Assembly (NCBI RefSeq): GCF_030811855.1
Contig: NZ_JAUSRN010000006.1
Coordinates: 124,001-188,000 of the forward strand
Reading direction: 5' to 3'
DNA: 64,000 bases
Source: Variovorax paradoxus
Lineage (GTDB): Bacteria > Pseudomonadota > Gammaproteobacteria > Burkholderiales > Burkholderiaceae_C
Shown here: positions 43,239-51,746 of the stretch, one piece after another
Numbering within the stretch: position 1 is the first letter of the stretch
Layout: each line of letters starts with the position of its first letter
Notes under the pieces: model-generated
Seen by the model: only the letters and a program-made list of their open reading frames with translations
Databases searched by the model: none
What the model was told of the DNA's origin: nothing
Program-made: the position numbers and the translations under genes

Positions 43239-44556
43239 AACCGATGCGTCCGAAGCGCCGACTCTCCCCACACCCGAGGCGCTCGGCTGGTGGGCGCTGC
43301 AATACACGCCGCACGTCGCCTGGCAGGACGAAGCGCTGATGCTCGAGGTCTCGGCCTGCGAGCGCCTGTGGGGCGGGCGGCTTCAGTTGATGCGCCAACT
43401 GGTCGCCTCCAACCCCGCGCCCGACGTGCGCATGCTGGGCGCGCAGGGCGCCACGAGCCTGGTCGCGCTGGCCCGGCTGCGCCTGTTCGAGCGCAACGAA
43501 GATCGGCCCAAGGACATTCCAGCCGGCCTGCCGTTGGACACCTTGAGCGCCGCGCGCGATCACCTCGACCTGCTTGCGCGGCTCGGCTGCCGCACCTGGG
43601 GCGAGGTGGCGGCCCTGCCGCGCGGCGGCCTCACGAGGCGCTTTGGCGCGGTGCTGCGCGAAGCGCTCGACACCGCCTGGGGCCTGCGTCCCGAAAGCCA
43701 CAGCTGGCTCACGCTGCCCGACGTGTTCGAGCAAAAGCTGGAACTGCCCGCGCTGGCCGAGACCGCGCCCGAGCTGATGTGGTCGGCCAACCGCCTGCTC
43801 TCGGCGCTGCAGATCTGGCTGCGCGCGCGGCAGCGCGGCGCCCGTGCGCTCGAACTGCAATGGACGCTCGACCTCAAGCGCTTCAACGGCGTGAACCTGC
43901 CACCGCACCAGCAGGTCACCGTGCGCACGGCCGAGCCCACGCAGGACATGGCGCACCTGCGCCGGCTGCTGTCCGAAAAGCTCGCCCTCACCACGCTCGC
44001 GGCGCCTGTCAGCTGGCTCCGGTTGCGCACGCTCGAAACCGATCCGTGGGCCGGCGCCAGCACCAGCTTCCTGCCCGAGGACAACCGCAAGGGCGACAAG
44101 CTGCACGAGATGGTCGAGCGGCTCAGCGTGCGGCTCGGACCGCAGCAGGTGGTGGTGCCCGCCGCCGAGGCCGACCACCGGCCCGAGCGCAAGCAGACAT
44201 GGCGGCCCGCGCTGCAGAAGGACAAGGCGCTGCCGGCCAAGGTTCGAAAAGAAGCGATGGCCGCGGCCTCGCAGCCCGATGCCATCTACCCGCCATGGCT
44301 GTTGCCCGAACCCCTGCTGCTCGAGATGGACGGCGAGCGCCCCTGCTACCGCGGTCCGCTCAGCAAGCTGGTCGGGCCGCAGCGCATCGAGGCGGGCTGG
44401 TGGGGCGGCAAGGAAGACGGCGGCCAGCCCGCGATGCGCGACTATTACGTGGCCGAAAGCCCCGGAGCCGGCTTGGTGTGGATCTTTCGCGAGCGGCCCT
44501 CCGCGCGCTTTTCTCCAGGCGAAGTGCGCTGGTACCTGCAGGGGCTCTATGCCTGA
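43207..44556 (+). CDS. imuB: Y-family polymerase-like protein ImuB
   Basis: 449 residues from the ATG at 43207. It has the Y-family layout (LMLEVSACERLWGGRLQLMRQ, then a helix-hairpin-helix with LLARLGCRTWGEVAALPRGGLTRRFG), but the acidic catalytic motif of active Y-family polymerases is not seen, in line with ImuB being a non-catalytic adaptor. It bridges DnaE2, ImuA and the sliding clamp; I did not find an obvious clamp-binding motif by eye. Its end overlaps dnaE2 by eight bases. Confidence 0.9.
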   Translation: MHWIALRWSPETDASEAPTLPTPEALGWWALQYTPHVAWQDEALMLEVSACERLWGGRLQLMRQLVASNPAPDVRMLGAQGATSLVALARLRLFERNEDRPKDIPAGLPLDTLSAARDHLDLLARLGCRTWGEVAALPRGGLTRRFGAVLREALDTAWGLRPESHSWLTLPDVFEQKLELPALAETAPELMWSANRLLSALQIWLRARQRGARALELQWTLDLKRFNGVNLPPHQQVTVRTAEPTQDMAHLRRLLSEKLALTTLAAPVSWLRLRTLETDPWAGASTSFLPEDNRKGDKLHEMVERLSVRLGPQQVVVPAAEADHRPERKQTWRPALQKDKALPAKVRKEAMAAASQPDAIYPPWLLPEPLLLEMDGERPCYRGPLSKLVGPQRIEAGWWGGKEDGGQPAMRDYYVAESPGAGLVWIFRERPSARFSPGEVRWYLQGLYA

Positions 44557-47500
44557 CCTGAGCGAAAAGCAGCTGCGCGGGCGCAACTCGGCCGAGGTGC
44601 ATGCGCTGCCCTTGCCTTTGCGCAGGAAGACCGCACCGGCGTTGCCGGACTACGCCGAGCTGCACTGCCTCACCCACTTCAGCTTTCAGCGCGGCGCCTC
44701 GACGCCCGAGGAACTGGTCGAGCGTGCCTACCAGCTCGGCTACACGGCCCTGGCCATCACCGATGAATGCTCGGTGGCGGGCATCGTGCGCGCGCACGTC
44801 TGCCTGCGCGAGCTGCCGGCCAAGCTCGACGAATACGAGCGCAAGCACCCCGAGGAGCCGCCGATTCCGCGCAACCCCGGCTTCAGGCTGTTGTTCGGCA
44901 GCGAGTTCCGCTTCGAGCGCTTCAGGCTCGTGGTGATCGCGAACGGCACCGAGGGCTGGGGCAACCTTTGCGAGTTCATCACCGCCGCGCGCAACACCGA
45001 GCTGCCCAAGGGCGAATACCGCGTGAGCTGGGAAGACAGCGACGTCGCTTCGCTGCAGGACTGCCAGGTTCTTTTCGTGCCGCATCGCATGCCGGGCGGC
45101 GCCATGGACGGCGCCACGCTGCATGAAGACCTGCTGGCCGCCAAGGCGCTCTACGGAGAGAACCTGTGGCTCGCGGTCGAGATGCTCAACGAGCTCGACG
45201 ACGACCTGTGGTTTGCAGCGCTCTTGCAGGCGAGCGAGCACACCGGCATTCCGTTGGTGGCGGCCGGCGACGTGCACATGCACGCACGATCGAGCAAGCC
45301 GCTGCACGACGTGCTCACGGCCGTGCGCGAAGGCAAGACCGTGGCCGAATGCGGCTTTGCGCTGCAGTCCAATGCCGAGCGCCATCTGCGGCAGCGGGTG
45401 CGGCTGGCCGAGCTCTATCTTCCCGGCATGCTGTCGAACACGCTGGTGGTGGCCGCGCGCTGCAGCTTCGATCCGGAAGTCATCCGCGAGAACTACCAGT
45501 ACCCGCTCGAAACCGTGGGCAGCCACGAGACGCCGGCCCAGACGCTGGTGCGCAAGACGTGGGAGGGCGCGCAGGAGCGCTATCCGGGCGGTGTTCCGGT
45601 CAAGGTGTGCGAGCAGGTGCAGAAAGAACTCGACCTGATTCTGGAGCTCAAGTACGAGATGTTCTTTCTCACGGTGGAAGACATCGTGCGCTTCGCGCGC
45701 TCGCAGCACATCCTCTGCCAGGGTCGTGGCTCCTCCGCCAATTCGGCGGTCTGCTTCTGCCTCGGCATCACCGCCATCGACCCCGAAAAGGGCCACCTGC
45801 TGTTCGAGCGCTTCCTGAGCCGCCACCGCCATGAGCCACCCGACATCGACGTCGACTTCGAGCACCAGCGGCGCGAAGAAGTCATCCAGTACATCTACGA
45901 AAAATACGGCCGCGAGCGCGCGGCCATCGCGGCCGTCGTCATCTGCTACCGCGCACGCAGCGCATTGCGCGACGTGGGCAAGGCAATGGGCATCGACGAA
46001 CGCCTGATCGATGAATTCGCCAAGGACCATTACTGGTTCGACGACACCGTATTGGGCGAACAGCTGTTCAAGGCGGCGGCCCGCGTGGGCGTGGAAGAAG
46101 ACGAGCTCAAGCTGGTGCAATGGATCGAGATGACGCAGCGGCTCAAGGGCTTTCCGCGCCACCTGAGCCAGCACGTGGGCGGCTTCGTGCTCACGCACAC
46201 CAGGCTCACGCGGCTGGTGCCGGTAGAGAAGGCGTCGATGAAAGACCGCTCCGTCATCCAATGGGAGAAAGACGATCTCGAGGCCATGGGCATGCTCAAG
46301 GTCGACGTGCTCGCGCTCGGCATGCTCAGCGCCATCCGCCGCGGGCTCGACCACATGAACCGCTGGCGCGGCTCGGCGGTTGAGATGCACCACATCCCCA
46401 ACGACGACCAGAAGGTGTTCGACATGATCTGCGACGCCGACACCGTCGGCGTGTTCCAGATCGAGAGCAGGGCGCAGATGTCGATGCTGCCGCGGCTGAA
46501 GCCGAAGACTTACGAAGATCTGGTGATCGAGGTCGCCATCGTGCGGCCCGGGCCCATTCAGGGCGGCATGGTGCATCCCTATCTCAAGCAGCGCGAGCGC
46601 GTGGACAAGGGCTTGCCGATCCACTACGAGAAGGAAGAACTGCGGCCCGCACTGGAGCGCACGCTGGGCGTGCCGATCTTCCAGGAGCAGGTGATGCAGA
46701 TCGCGATGATCGCGGCCGATTTCACCGCTGACGAGGCCGACCAGCTGCGCCGCGCCATGGCGGCATGGAAGCGCAAGGGCGGCCTCGACAAGTTCCACGA
46801 CAAGCTCGTGCAAGGCATGGTCCGCAAGGGCTACAAGGAATCGTTCGCCGAAGCCATCTTCAAGCAGATCCTCGGCTTTGGCGACTACGGCTTTCCCGAA
46901 AGCCACGCCGCGAGCTTTGCCCTGCTGGTCACAGTGAGCAGCTGGCTCAAGAACTACGAGCCCGCCTGCTTTTTGGCGGCGCTGCTCGACTCGCAGCCCA
47001 TGGGTTTCTACAGCCCCTCGCAGCTTGTGCAGGACGCGCGCCGCCATGGCGTCGAGGTGCGGCCGGTCGACGTCACGTGCAGCGAGATGGACACCACGCT
47101 CGAAGCTCGCAGCCCTGATGCGCCGCACGTGCCGCCCGGCACCGACGCACGCTATGCCGAACAGCGCCTGGGCAACGAGAACCAGCCCGCGGTGCGGCTG
47201 GGCCTGCGCCGCATTTCCACCTTGAGCGAGGCCGGTGCCAAGCGCCTGCTCGAAGCCCGCGCGCAAGCGCCGTTCACCAGCACCGAAGACCTTGCCCTGC
47301 GCGCCGAACTCGACGGCAAGGACATGGCGGCGCTGGCCGCGGCCGATGCGCTGATGTCGCTCTCCGGCCATCGGCGCCAGCAGGTGTGGGACGCCACTGC
47401 GCAGCGCCGCGCGCCCGCCTTGCTGCGCGGCGTGCCCATCAACGAAGAGGCCCTGCAGCTGCCGGCCGCGCCCGAAGGCGAGGAGATCGTCGGCGACTAT

Positions 47501-47908
47501 GCCGCGCTCGGCCTCACGCTGCGCCGCCATCCGCTCGCGCTGCTGCGCCCGCGCCTCGCGCGCATGAAGCTCATGAGCGCTGAAGAACTGCGCGCTCAGC
47601 CCAGCGGCCGCACCGTGCGCGCCTGCGGCATCGTCAAGGGGCGGCAACGCCCCGGCACCGCCAACGGCACCATCTTCGTCACGCTCGAGGACGAGACCGG
47701 CAACGTCAACGTCATTGTCTGGAGCCATGTCATCGAGGCCTGGCGCGAGCCGCTCTTGAAGTCGCACCTGCTCGCGGTGCAGGGTACCTGGCAGCGCGAC
47801 GATGACAGCGGCGGCAAGGTGCAGCACCTGATCGCCACCGGCTTCAAGGACCTGACGCCGCTCATGGGCCGGCTGGCGCAGAGCAACACCAGCCGCGATT
47901 TCCACTGA
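44549..47908 (+). CDS. dnaE2: error-prone DNA polymerase DnaE2 (ImuC)
   Basis: 1119 residues from the ATG at 44549. The PHP domain opens with AELHCLTHFSFQRGASTPEELV. The polymerase active site includes CQGRGSSANSAVCFCLGIT and PDIDVDFEHQRREEVIQYIYEK. FQEQVMQIAMIAADFTADEAD and FGFPESHAASFALLV-type motifs follow, and an OB fold (RTVRACGIVKGRQRPGTANG) ends the protein. It extends past lesions after DNA damage, and is mutagenic. It is translationally coupled to imuB under the LexA box at 42402. Confidence 0.95.
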   Translation: MPDLSEKQLRGRNSAEVHALPLPLRRKTAPALPDYAELHCLTHFSFQRGASTPEELVERAYQLGYTALAITDECSVAGIVRAHVCLRELPAKLDEYERKHPEEPPIPRNPGFRLLFGSEFRFERFRLVVIANGTEGWGNLCEFITAARNTELPKGEYRVSWEDSDVASLQDCQVLFVPHRMPGGAMDGATLHEDLLAAKALYGENLWLAVEMLNELDDDLWFAALLQASEHTGIPLVAAGDVHMHARSSKPLHDVLTAVREGKTVAECGFALQSNAERHLRQRVRLAELYLPGMLSNTLVVAARCSFDPEVIRENYQYPLETVGSHETPAQTLVRKTWEGAQERYPGGVPVKVCEQVQKELDLILELKYEMFFLTVEDIVRFARSQHILCQGRGSSANSAVCFCLGITAIDPEKGHLLFERFLSRHRHEPPDIDVDFEHQRREEVIQYIYEKYGRERAAIAAVVICYRARSALRDVGKAMGIDERLIDEFAKDHYWFDDTVLGEQLFKAAARVGVEEDELKLVQWIEMTQRLKGFPRHLSQHVGGFVLTHTRLTRLVPVEKASMKDRSVIQWEKDDLEAMGMLKVDVLALGMLSAIRRGLDHMNRWRGSAVEMHHIPNDDQKVFDMICDADTVGVFQIESRAQMSMLPRLKPKTYEDLVIEVAIVRPGPIQGGMVHPYLKQRERVDKGLPIHYEKEELRPALERTLGVPIFQEQVMQIAMIAADFTADEADQLRRAMAAWKRKGGLDKFHDKLVQGMVRKGYKESFAEAIFKQILGFGDYGFPESHAASFALLVTVSSWLKNYEPACFLAALLDSQPMGFYSPSQLVQDARRHGVEVRPVDVTCSEMDTTLEARSPDAPHVPPGTDARYAEQRLGNENQPAVRLGLRRISTLSEAGAKRLLEARAQAPFTSTEDLALRAELDGKDMAALAAADALMSLSGHRRQQVWDATAQRRAPALLRGVPINEEALQLPAAPEGEEIVGDYAALGLTLRRHPLALLRPRLARMKLMSAEELRAQPSGRTVRACGIVKGRQRPGTANGTIFVTLEDETGNVNVIVWSHVIEAWREPLLKSHLLAVQGTWQRDDDSGGKVQHLIATGFKDLTPLMGRLAQSNTSRDFH

Positions 47909-47983
47909 GAGACACTGAATTGAATGCAACCGATCGTTCCATGTCTCGCGCGCACCACGACTTTTCGCTAACCTGTTTCTCCC

Positions 47984-48925
47984 ATGTCCGCACTCGCCCT
48001 TGTTGATCCCGTCGCTGCCGGTCCGATCGGTCCGCCGCCGCCCGCGCCCGACGTGCCGATTCCCATGCCGCCGCCACCGCCGGTCGGCCCCCCGCCTGAG
48101 GGCGACCCGCCGCCGGTCGAGCCGCCGTTCACCGATCCGGGGTTTCCGCCGCCCGTGCAAGAGCCGCCCATGCAGCGCGCCGGCACCGTGCCGTTCGGAA
48201 AGCTGCATGCGCGGCGGCTGCGCGAAATTTATCGATCGGCGGGCTGGCCCTGCTGCGATGCCATCGAGGTCGAACTGCTCGCGGGCGGGTTCCTCGAACG
48301 TGTGCGCACGTCGCAAGGCCACGAAACCCTGCGCGTGACCGATGCCGGCATTGCACGCATTGCCACCACGCTCACCATCAACCGCGCGGCGCTTTCGCCG
48401 CACGAAGCGCTGGTCGAACGCGTGGCGCGCGAGATGACGCGCGGCGGCCGCATCGCCTGGCGCGGGCTCGGCCTGCGGGCGCGGCTGCAGCCGCTCGAAG
48501 AGGGTGGCAAGGTGCGCTGGTGCATGGCGAGGCCCGACGTGTTCTCGATCCGCAACACCAGCGTCGAAGCCTATGCGCACCCGATCGTGCACGAGGTGAA
48601 GGTGAGCCGTGCCGATCTTCTGGGCGACCTGCGCAAGCCCGACAAGCGCGCCGCCTACCTCGACCTGGGCGGCGAGTGCTGGTACGTGCTGGGCAATGAC
48701 GCGCGCGGCCGATGCATTGCATCACCCGACGAAATTCCGTCCGAGTGCGGCGTACTCGTGCTCGAAGGTGAACGGCTGGTCGTGGCACGCGCCGCCGTGC
48801 ACCGCGCCTTCGAGCGCATTCCGTTCGGCGTGTGGATGGCGCTGGCCAAGGCCCCGCCCATCGCAGGCTTCGACGACGATGCGCAGGACATGCTCGGCGA
48901 ACTGGGTACCTTGGCCTTGCAATAG
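47984..48925 (+). CDS. MmcB-like PD-(D/E)XK family DNA repair protein with proline-rich N-terminus
   Basis: 313 residues. Residues 17-65 are mostly proline. A winged-helix-like part (about 68-150) follows. The C-terminal domain has the nuclease-type pattern D185 in RPDVFSIR and E204-x-K206 in HEVKVSRADLLGDLRKPDKRAAYLD, similar to MmcB-like repair proteins. It starts 75 bases after dnaE2 without its own LexA box, so read-through from imuA is likely. Nuclease activity is inferred from the motif only. Confidence 0.72.
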   Translation: MSALALVDPVAAGPIGPPPPAPDVPIPMPPPPPVGPPPEGDPPPVEPPFTDPGFPPPVQEPPMQRAGTVPFGKLHARRLREIYRSAGWPCCDAIEVELLAGGFLERVRTSQGHETLRVTDAGIARIATTLTINRAALSPHEALVERVAREMTRGGRIAWRGLGLRARLQPLEEGGKVRWCMARPDVFSIRNTSVEAYAHPIVHEVKVSRADLLGDLRKPDKRAAYLDLGGECWYVLGNDARGRCIASPDEIPSECGVLVLEGERLVVARAAVHRAFERIPFGVWMALAKAPPIAGFDDDAQDMLGELGTLALQ

Positions 48926-48938
48926 CCGGGCCTTCCGC

Positions 48939-49148
48939 TCACTCGGACGGCGGCCACCATTGATCAGCAGTGGTGCGAATGACGCGCGCCGCCTGAAGGC
49001 GGATGTCGCCGCTGTCGCGGTCCTTGTCGGAGGCCACGCGAAAGGGCCAGGTCGAAATGCGCCTCACCAGTTGGCGCGGCTGCGGGCGCCGTAACTGCGA
49101 AAAAAACAGGATGCGCGCGGAGGGCGCGGGCGGGCTGGCGGTGGTCAT
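48939..49148 (-). CDS. small basic protein predicted to be SOS-controlled
   Basis: 69 residues starting MTTASPPAPSARILFF, basic (many Arg), with RISTWPFRVASDKDRDSGDI in the middle and WWPPSE at the end. No family was recognised. A perfect LexA box lies 50 bases upstream at 49199-49214, and no other gene faces that box. Convergent with the MmcB-like gene, stops 13 bases apart. A weak GAGGCGAC precedes the ATG. The alternative frame on the same strand (84 residues, His/Arg-rich) looks like a shadow. By position it could be a damage-induced regulator or inhibitor, which is speculation. Confidence 0.6.
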   Translation of the reverse strand: MTTASPPAPSARILFFSQLRRPQPRQLVRRISTWPFRVASDKDRDSGDIRLQAARVIRTTADQWWPPSE

Positions 49149-49198
49149 GGTGTCGCCTCGAATGTTGCTCTTGGAGACGAGTCATTCTAGAGGAAACA

Positions 49199-49214
49199 CT
49201 GTATGAACGTACAG
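49199..49214 (-). promoter_or_regulatory. second LexA (SOS) box
   Basis: CTGTATGAACGTACAG matches CTGT-N8-ACAG exactly. On the minus strand TTGACT (49218-49213) overlaps one edge and could be part of a -35 element. The only gene downstream of it is the 69-residue ORF at 48939-49148. Confidence 0.88.
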
Positions 49215-49230
49215 TCAATTTAGAGCCGAA

Positions 49231-49836
49231 TCAGATGTTCAAGAAGGGCGGCGACGCCCTCGGCATGTCGGGCCCGCTGCGCAGGTTTTGCGCAATGAAC
49301 TCGCGTGCAATCGCATCGACGTCGGCCGGTGCCGGCGTGGCAAAAGACATGCGGTACTTGAGGAGCCGCCCATTGCGCGCGGTGAGAAAGGTGAACGACT
49401 CGTAGCTCCTTCCGGTCGCGGCGTGCAGCAAGCGAAAGCTCACGCGTCGCAGGGTCTGCTCCTCGATGCGCAAGTCGCTCACGGGGCCGACCTCCACCTT
49501 GGCATACACGCCGTTCGCGCGGGCAAGCTGGACTTCGTTGACGGTGGCCTTGAAGTGTTCTTCGAAGCGCGGATCGTCCACGCCGGGCAGCCAGTTGCCT
49601 TGCTTCAGGTCGTACACGTACACGTCGACCCATCCCACGCGGCTTTCGTAGCGGTGGCTGATGCCGAGGCCGGGTTGCCGTGCCTCGTAAGAGGTCGAAC
49701 GCATGTACTGCCAATACACCGTGCCCGTGCCGCGAGACGCCGCTGCCGAAGGGGCGGTCGACGTTGCGCCCGGCGGCGCGGCGCAGCCGGAGAGCAGAGT
49801 GGCGGCTATCAGCAAGGCAGGCCAGAGCTTCGTCAT
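49231..49836 (-). CDS. predicted lipoprotein of unknown function
   Basis: 201 residues. The N-terminus MTKLWPALLIAATLLSGCAA is a lipoprotein signal with lipobox LLSGC (C18). The mature domain has beta-rich segments such as GWVDVYVYDLKQGNWLPGV and LRRVSFRLLHAATGRSYESF. No family or partner was recognised. It ends close to the SOS box region but is transcribed from its own promoter further right. Likely attached to the outer membrane. Confidence 0.75.
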   Translation of the reverse strand: MTKLWPALLIAATLLSGCAAPPGATSTAPSAAASRGTGTVYWQYMRSTSYEARQPGLGISHRYESRVGWVDVYVYDLKQGNWLPGVDDPRFEEHFKATVNEVQLARANGVYAKVEVGPVSDLRIEEQTLRRVSFRLLHAATGRSYESFTFLTARNGRLLKYRMSFATPAPADVDAIAREFIAQNLRSGPDMPRASPPFLNI

Positions 49837-49876
49837 GGGGATCTGCCTGCGGGCGTGAGGTTCGCGTCTCGGCCCG

Positions 49877-50161
49877 TCAGTCGAGCCGGACCTCGAAGTA
49901 CGCTTCGTCTGCTTCGCCCAGCGCGCGAAAGCCTGCCGTCTTGGCGGATTCGTAAGCCTTGGCCCAACTCGCGGCCAGGGCGATTTCGTCTTTCGTGAGC
50001 TCGTCGGCGCTCGATTCGCTGGCGTTCTCGAAGGCTTTCAACGCCGGCCCCACGCCGTCGCCCAGCAGCTTGTCGAGTTCGCGGCGGAAGCGCGCCTCTG
50101 CTGCGGAAATGACTTCGGCCGGTGCATCGGGAAAGTCGATCAGGTTCACTGTGTAGCTCAT
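49877..50161 (-). CDS. small acidic hypothetical protein
   Basis: 94 residues, MSYTVNLIDFPDAPAEVISAAEARFRREL onward, acidic and mostly helical with no membrane segment or signal peptide. It starts 10 bases after the manC stop codon, so it is probably the last gene on the polysaccharide transcript or a separate small gene next to it. No homologous family comes to mind. Confidence 0.65.
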   Translation of the reverse strand: MSYTVNLIDFPDAPAEVISAAEARFRRELDKLLGDGVGPALKAFENASESSADELTKDEIALAASWAKAYESAKTAGFRALGEADEAYFEVRLD

Positions 50162-50171
50162 GGCGCGGATG

Positions 50172-51707
50172 CTACGTGATGGCGATGGGGCGCGCCGCGG
50201 TCGGCCGCGGAGTTTCGGCCACCGCTACCGGAACCGCATCCGCATCGACCGCGGCGGTCAGCGGCACCACCTCCGTGTCGCCACGTGTCCTGATGGCTGC
50301 GCAGCGGCCGTAGGTGTCGTCGAAGCGCACGATGTCGTCCTCGCCCAGGTAGCCGCCGGTCTGCACCTCGATCACTTCCAGCATCGTCTTGCCGGGGTTC
50401 TCCAACCGGTGGATGGCGCCCAGCGGCAGGTAGATGGATTCGTTCTCTCGCACCAAGGTGACCTGCCCGTCGCAAGTGGCCTTGGCCGTGCCCTGCACCA
50501 CGATCCAGTGTTCGGCGCGGTGGTGGTGCATTTGCAGCGAGAGCTTGCCACCGGGCTTGACGGTGAGCCGCTTCACCTGAAAGCGGTCTCCAAAGTCGAG
50601 GCGGTCGTATGCGCCCCATGGCCTGACAACGCGCCTGTGTTCGGTCGCTTCGGCCTTGCCGTCCTGTGTGAGCATGCGCACCACGTCGCCGACCTGCTGG
50701 GCGCAGTCCGCGCTGGCCACCAGCACGGCATCGGGCGTGTCCACGATGATCAGGTTGTCGGTGCCCAGGGCCACCACCGGGCGATAAGGCGCGTGGATGA
50801 AGGTATTTTTTGAACGCAGTGTGCTGGCCCGGCCACTCAGCCGGTTCCCGGTGCTGTCCGCCGGATGCAGCGCGGCCACCGCGTTCCAGCTGCCGACGTC
50901 GCTCCAGTTGCCGTTGAACTTCACGACTGCGATGTCCGGATGCTTTTCGAGCACCGCATAGTCGATGCTGTCGCTGCGGCAAGACTCGAAGGCCTCGCGG
51001 TCCAGCCGGTCGAAACTCCCGTCGCACGATACGGCGGCCGTGGCGCGCTCGCAGGCCTCCAGGATGTCGGGGGCGTGCGCGCGCAGCGCCGCAATGAGCA
51101 CGCTGGCCTTGGCCAGGAAGATGCCGGCATTCCAGCAATAGCCGCCGTGAAGGATCAGCAATTCGGCCACGTCCGCCGTTGGCTTCTCGACGAAGCGCAC
51201 CACGGCGCGGCTGTGGCCATCCTCCGATGGCGCGCCCGCCTCGATGTAGCCGTAGGCCGTGCTGGCAAAGGTCGGCGACACGCCAAAGGTGACGATCTGC
51301 CCAGCCAGCGCGGCCTCGACGCCGCTGCGTATGGTCTGCGCGAAAAGCGCCGTGTCGGGAATGTGATGGTCGGCCGGCGCAAACAGCAGCAGGTCGTCCT
51401 CGCCCGCAAGCAGCGCGGCCGCGGCCATCGCGGCGGCCGTATTGCGCGCTACCGGCTCCAGGATCTGCCGGCCCGTGGCGCCGGCCTTGTCGACCGCTTC
51501 CCGCACCAGGAAGCGATGCTCCTCCGATGCAATGCAGGTGATGTTCTTGTTCAGGCTGCCCAAGCGTTCCAGTGTCAGTTGCAGCAGGCTCTTGTCGCCG
51601 ATGAGCGGCGCAAACTGCTTGGGCAGCGTCTTGCGCGAGAGCGGCCACAGGCGCGTGCCGCTGCCGCCGCAGAGCACTACGGGATGAATGGTGTGGGTGT
51701 TGTTCAC
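50172..51707 (-). CDS. manC: mannose-1-phosphate guanylyltransferase / mannose-6-phosphate isomerase
   Basis: 511 residues from a GTG start preceded by GGAAGGA. N-terminal nucleotidyltransferase: VVLCGGSGTRLWPLSRKTLPKQF (nucleotide loop) and FVEKPTADVAELL. C-terminal cupin-type phosphomannose isomerase: FQVKRLTVKPGGKLSLQMHHHRAEHWIVVQGTA. It makes GDP-mannose, the precursor for GDP-fucose, for the polysaccharide encoded upstream. Confidence 0.94.
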   Translation of the reverse strand: MNNTHTIHPVVLCGGSGTRLWPLSRKTLPKQFAPLIGDKSLLQLTLERLGSLNKNITCIASEEHRFLVREAVDKAGATGRQILEPVARNTAAAMAAAALLAGEDDLLLFAPADHHIPDTALFAQTIRSGVEAALAGQIVTFGVSPTFASTAYGYIEAGAPSEDGHSRAVVRFVEKPTADVAELLILHGGYCWNAGIFLAKASVLIAALRAHAPDILEACERATAAVSCDGSFDRLDREAFESCRSDSIDYAVLEKHPDIAVVKFNGNWSDVGSWNAVAALHPADSTGNRLSGRASTLRSKNTFIHAPYRPVVALGTDNLIIVDTPDAVLVASADCAQQVGDVVRMLTQDGKAEATEHRRVVRPWGAYDRLDFGDRFQVKRLTVKPGGKLSLQMHHHRAEHWIVVQGTAKATCDGQVTLVRENESIYLPLGAIHRLENPGKTMLEVIEVQTGGYLGEDDIVRFDDTYGRCAAIRTRGDTEVVPLTAAVDADAVPVAVAETPRPTAARPIAIT

Positions 51708-51746
51708 GGTGTCCGTCCTTCCTTTGTTTGAAGTGATGGCGCCCGG

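Noticed and set aside
44360..48592. A 1410-codon open frame on the minus strand opposite imuB-dnaE2-mmcB-like
   Set aside because: Its translation is His/Arg-rich low complexity and it mirrors the real genes in codon phase; typical shadow frame in high-G+C DNA.
48964..49218. An 84-codon minus-strand frame overlapping the SOS ORF
   Set aside because: It would start inside the LexA box and translates to His/Arg-rich low complexity.
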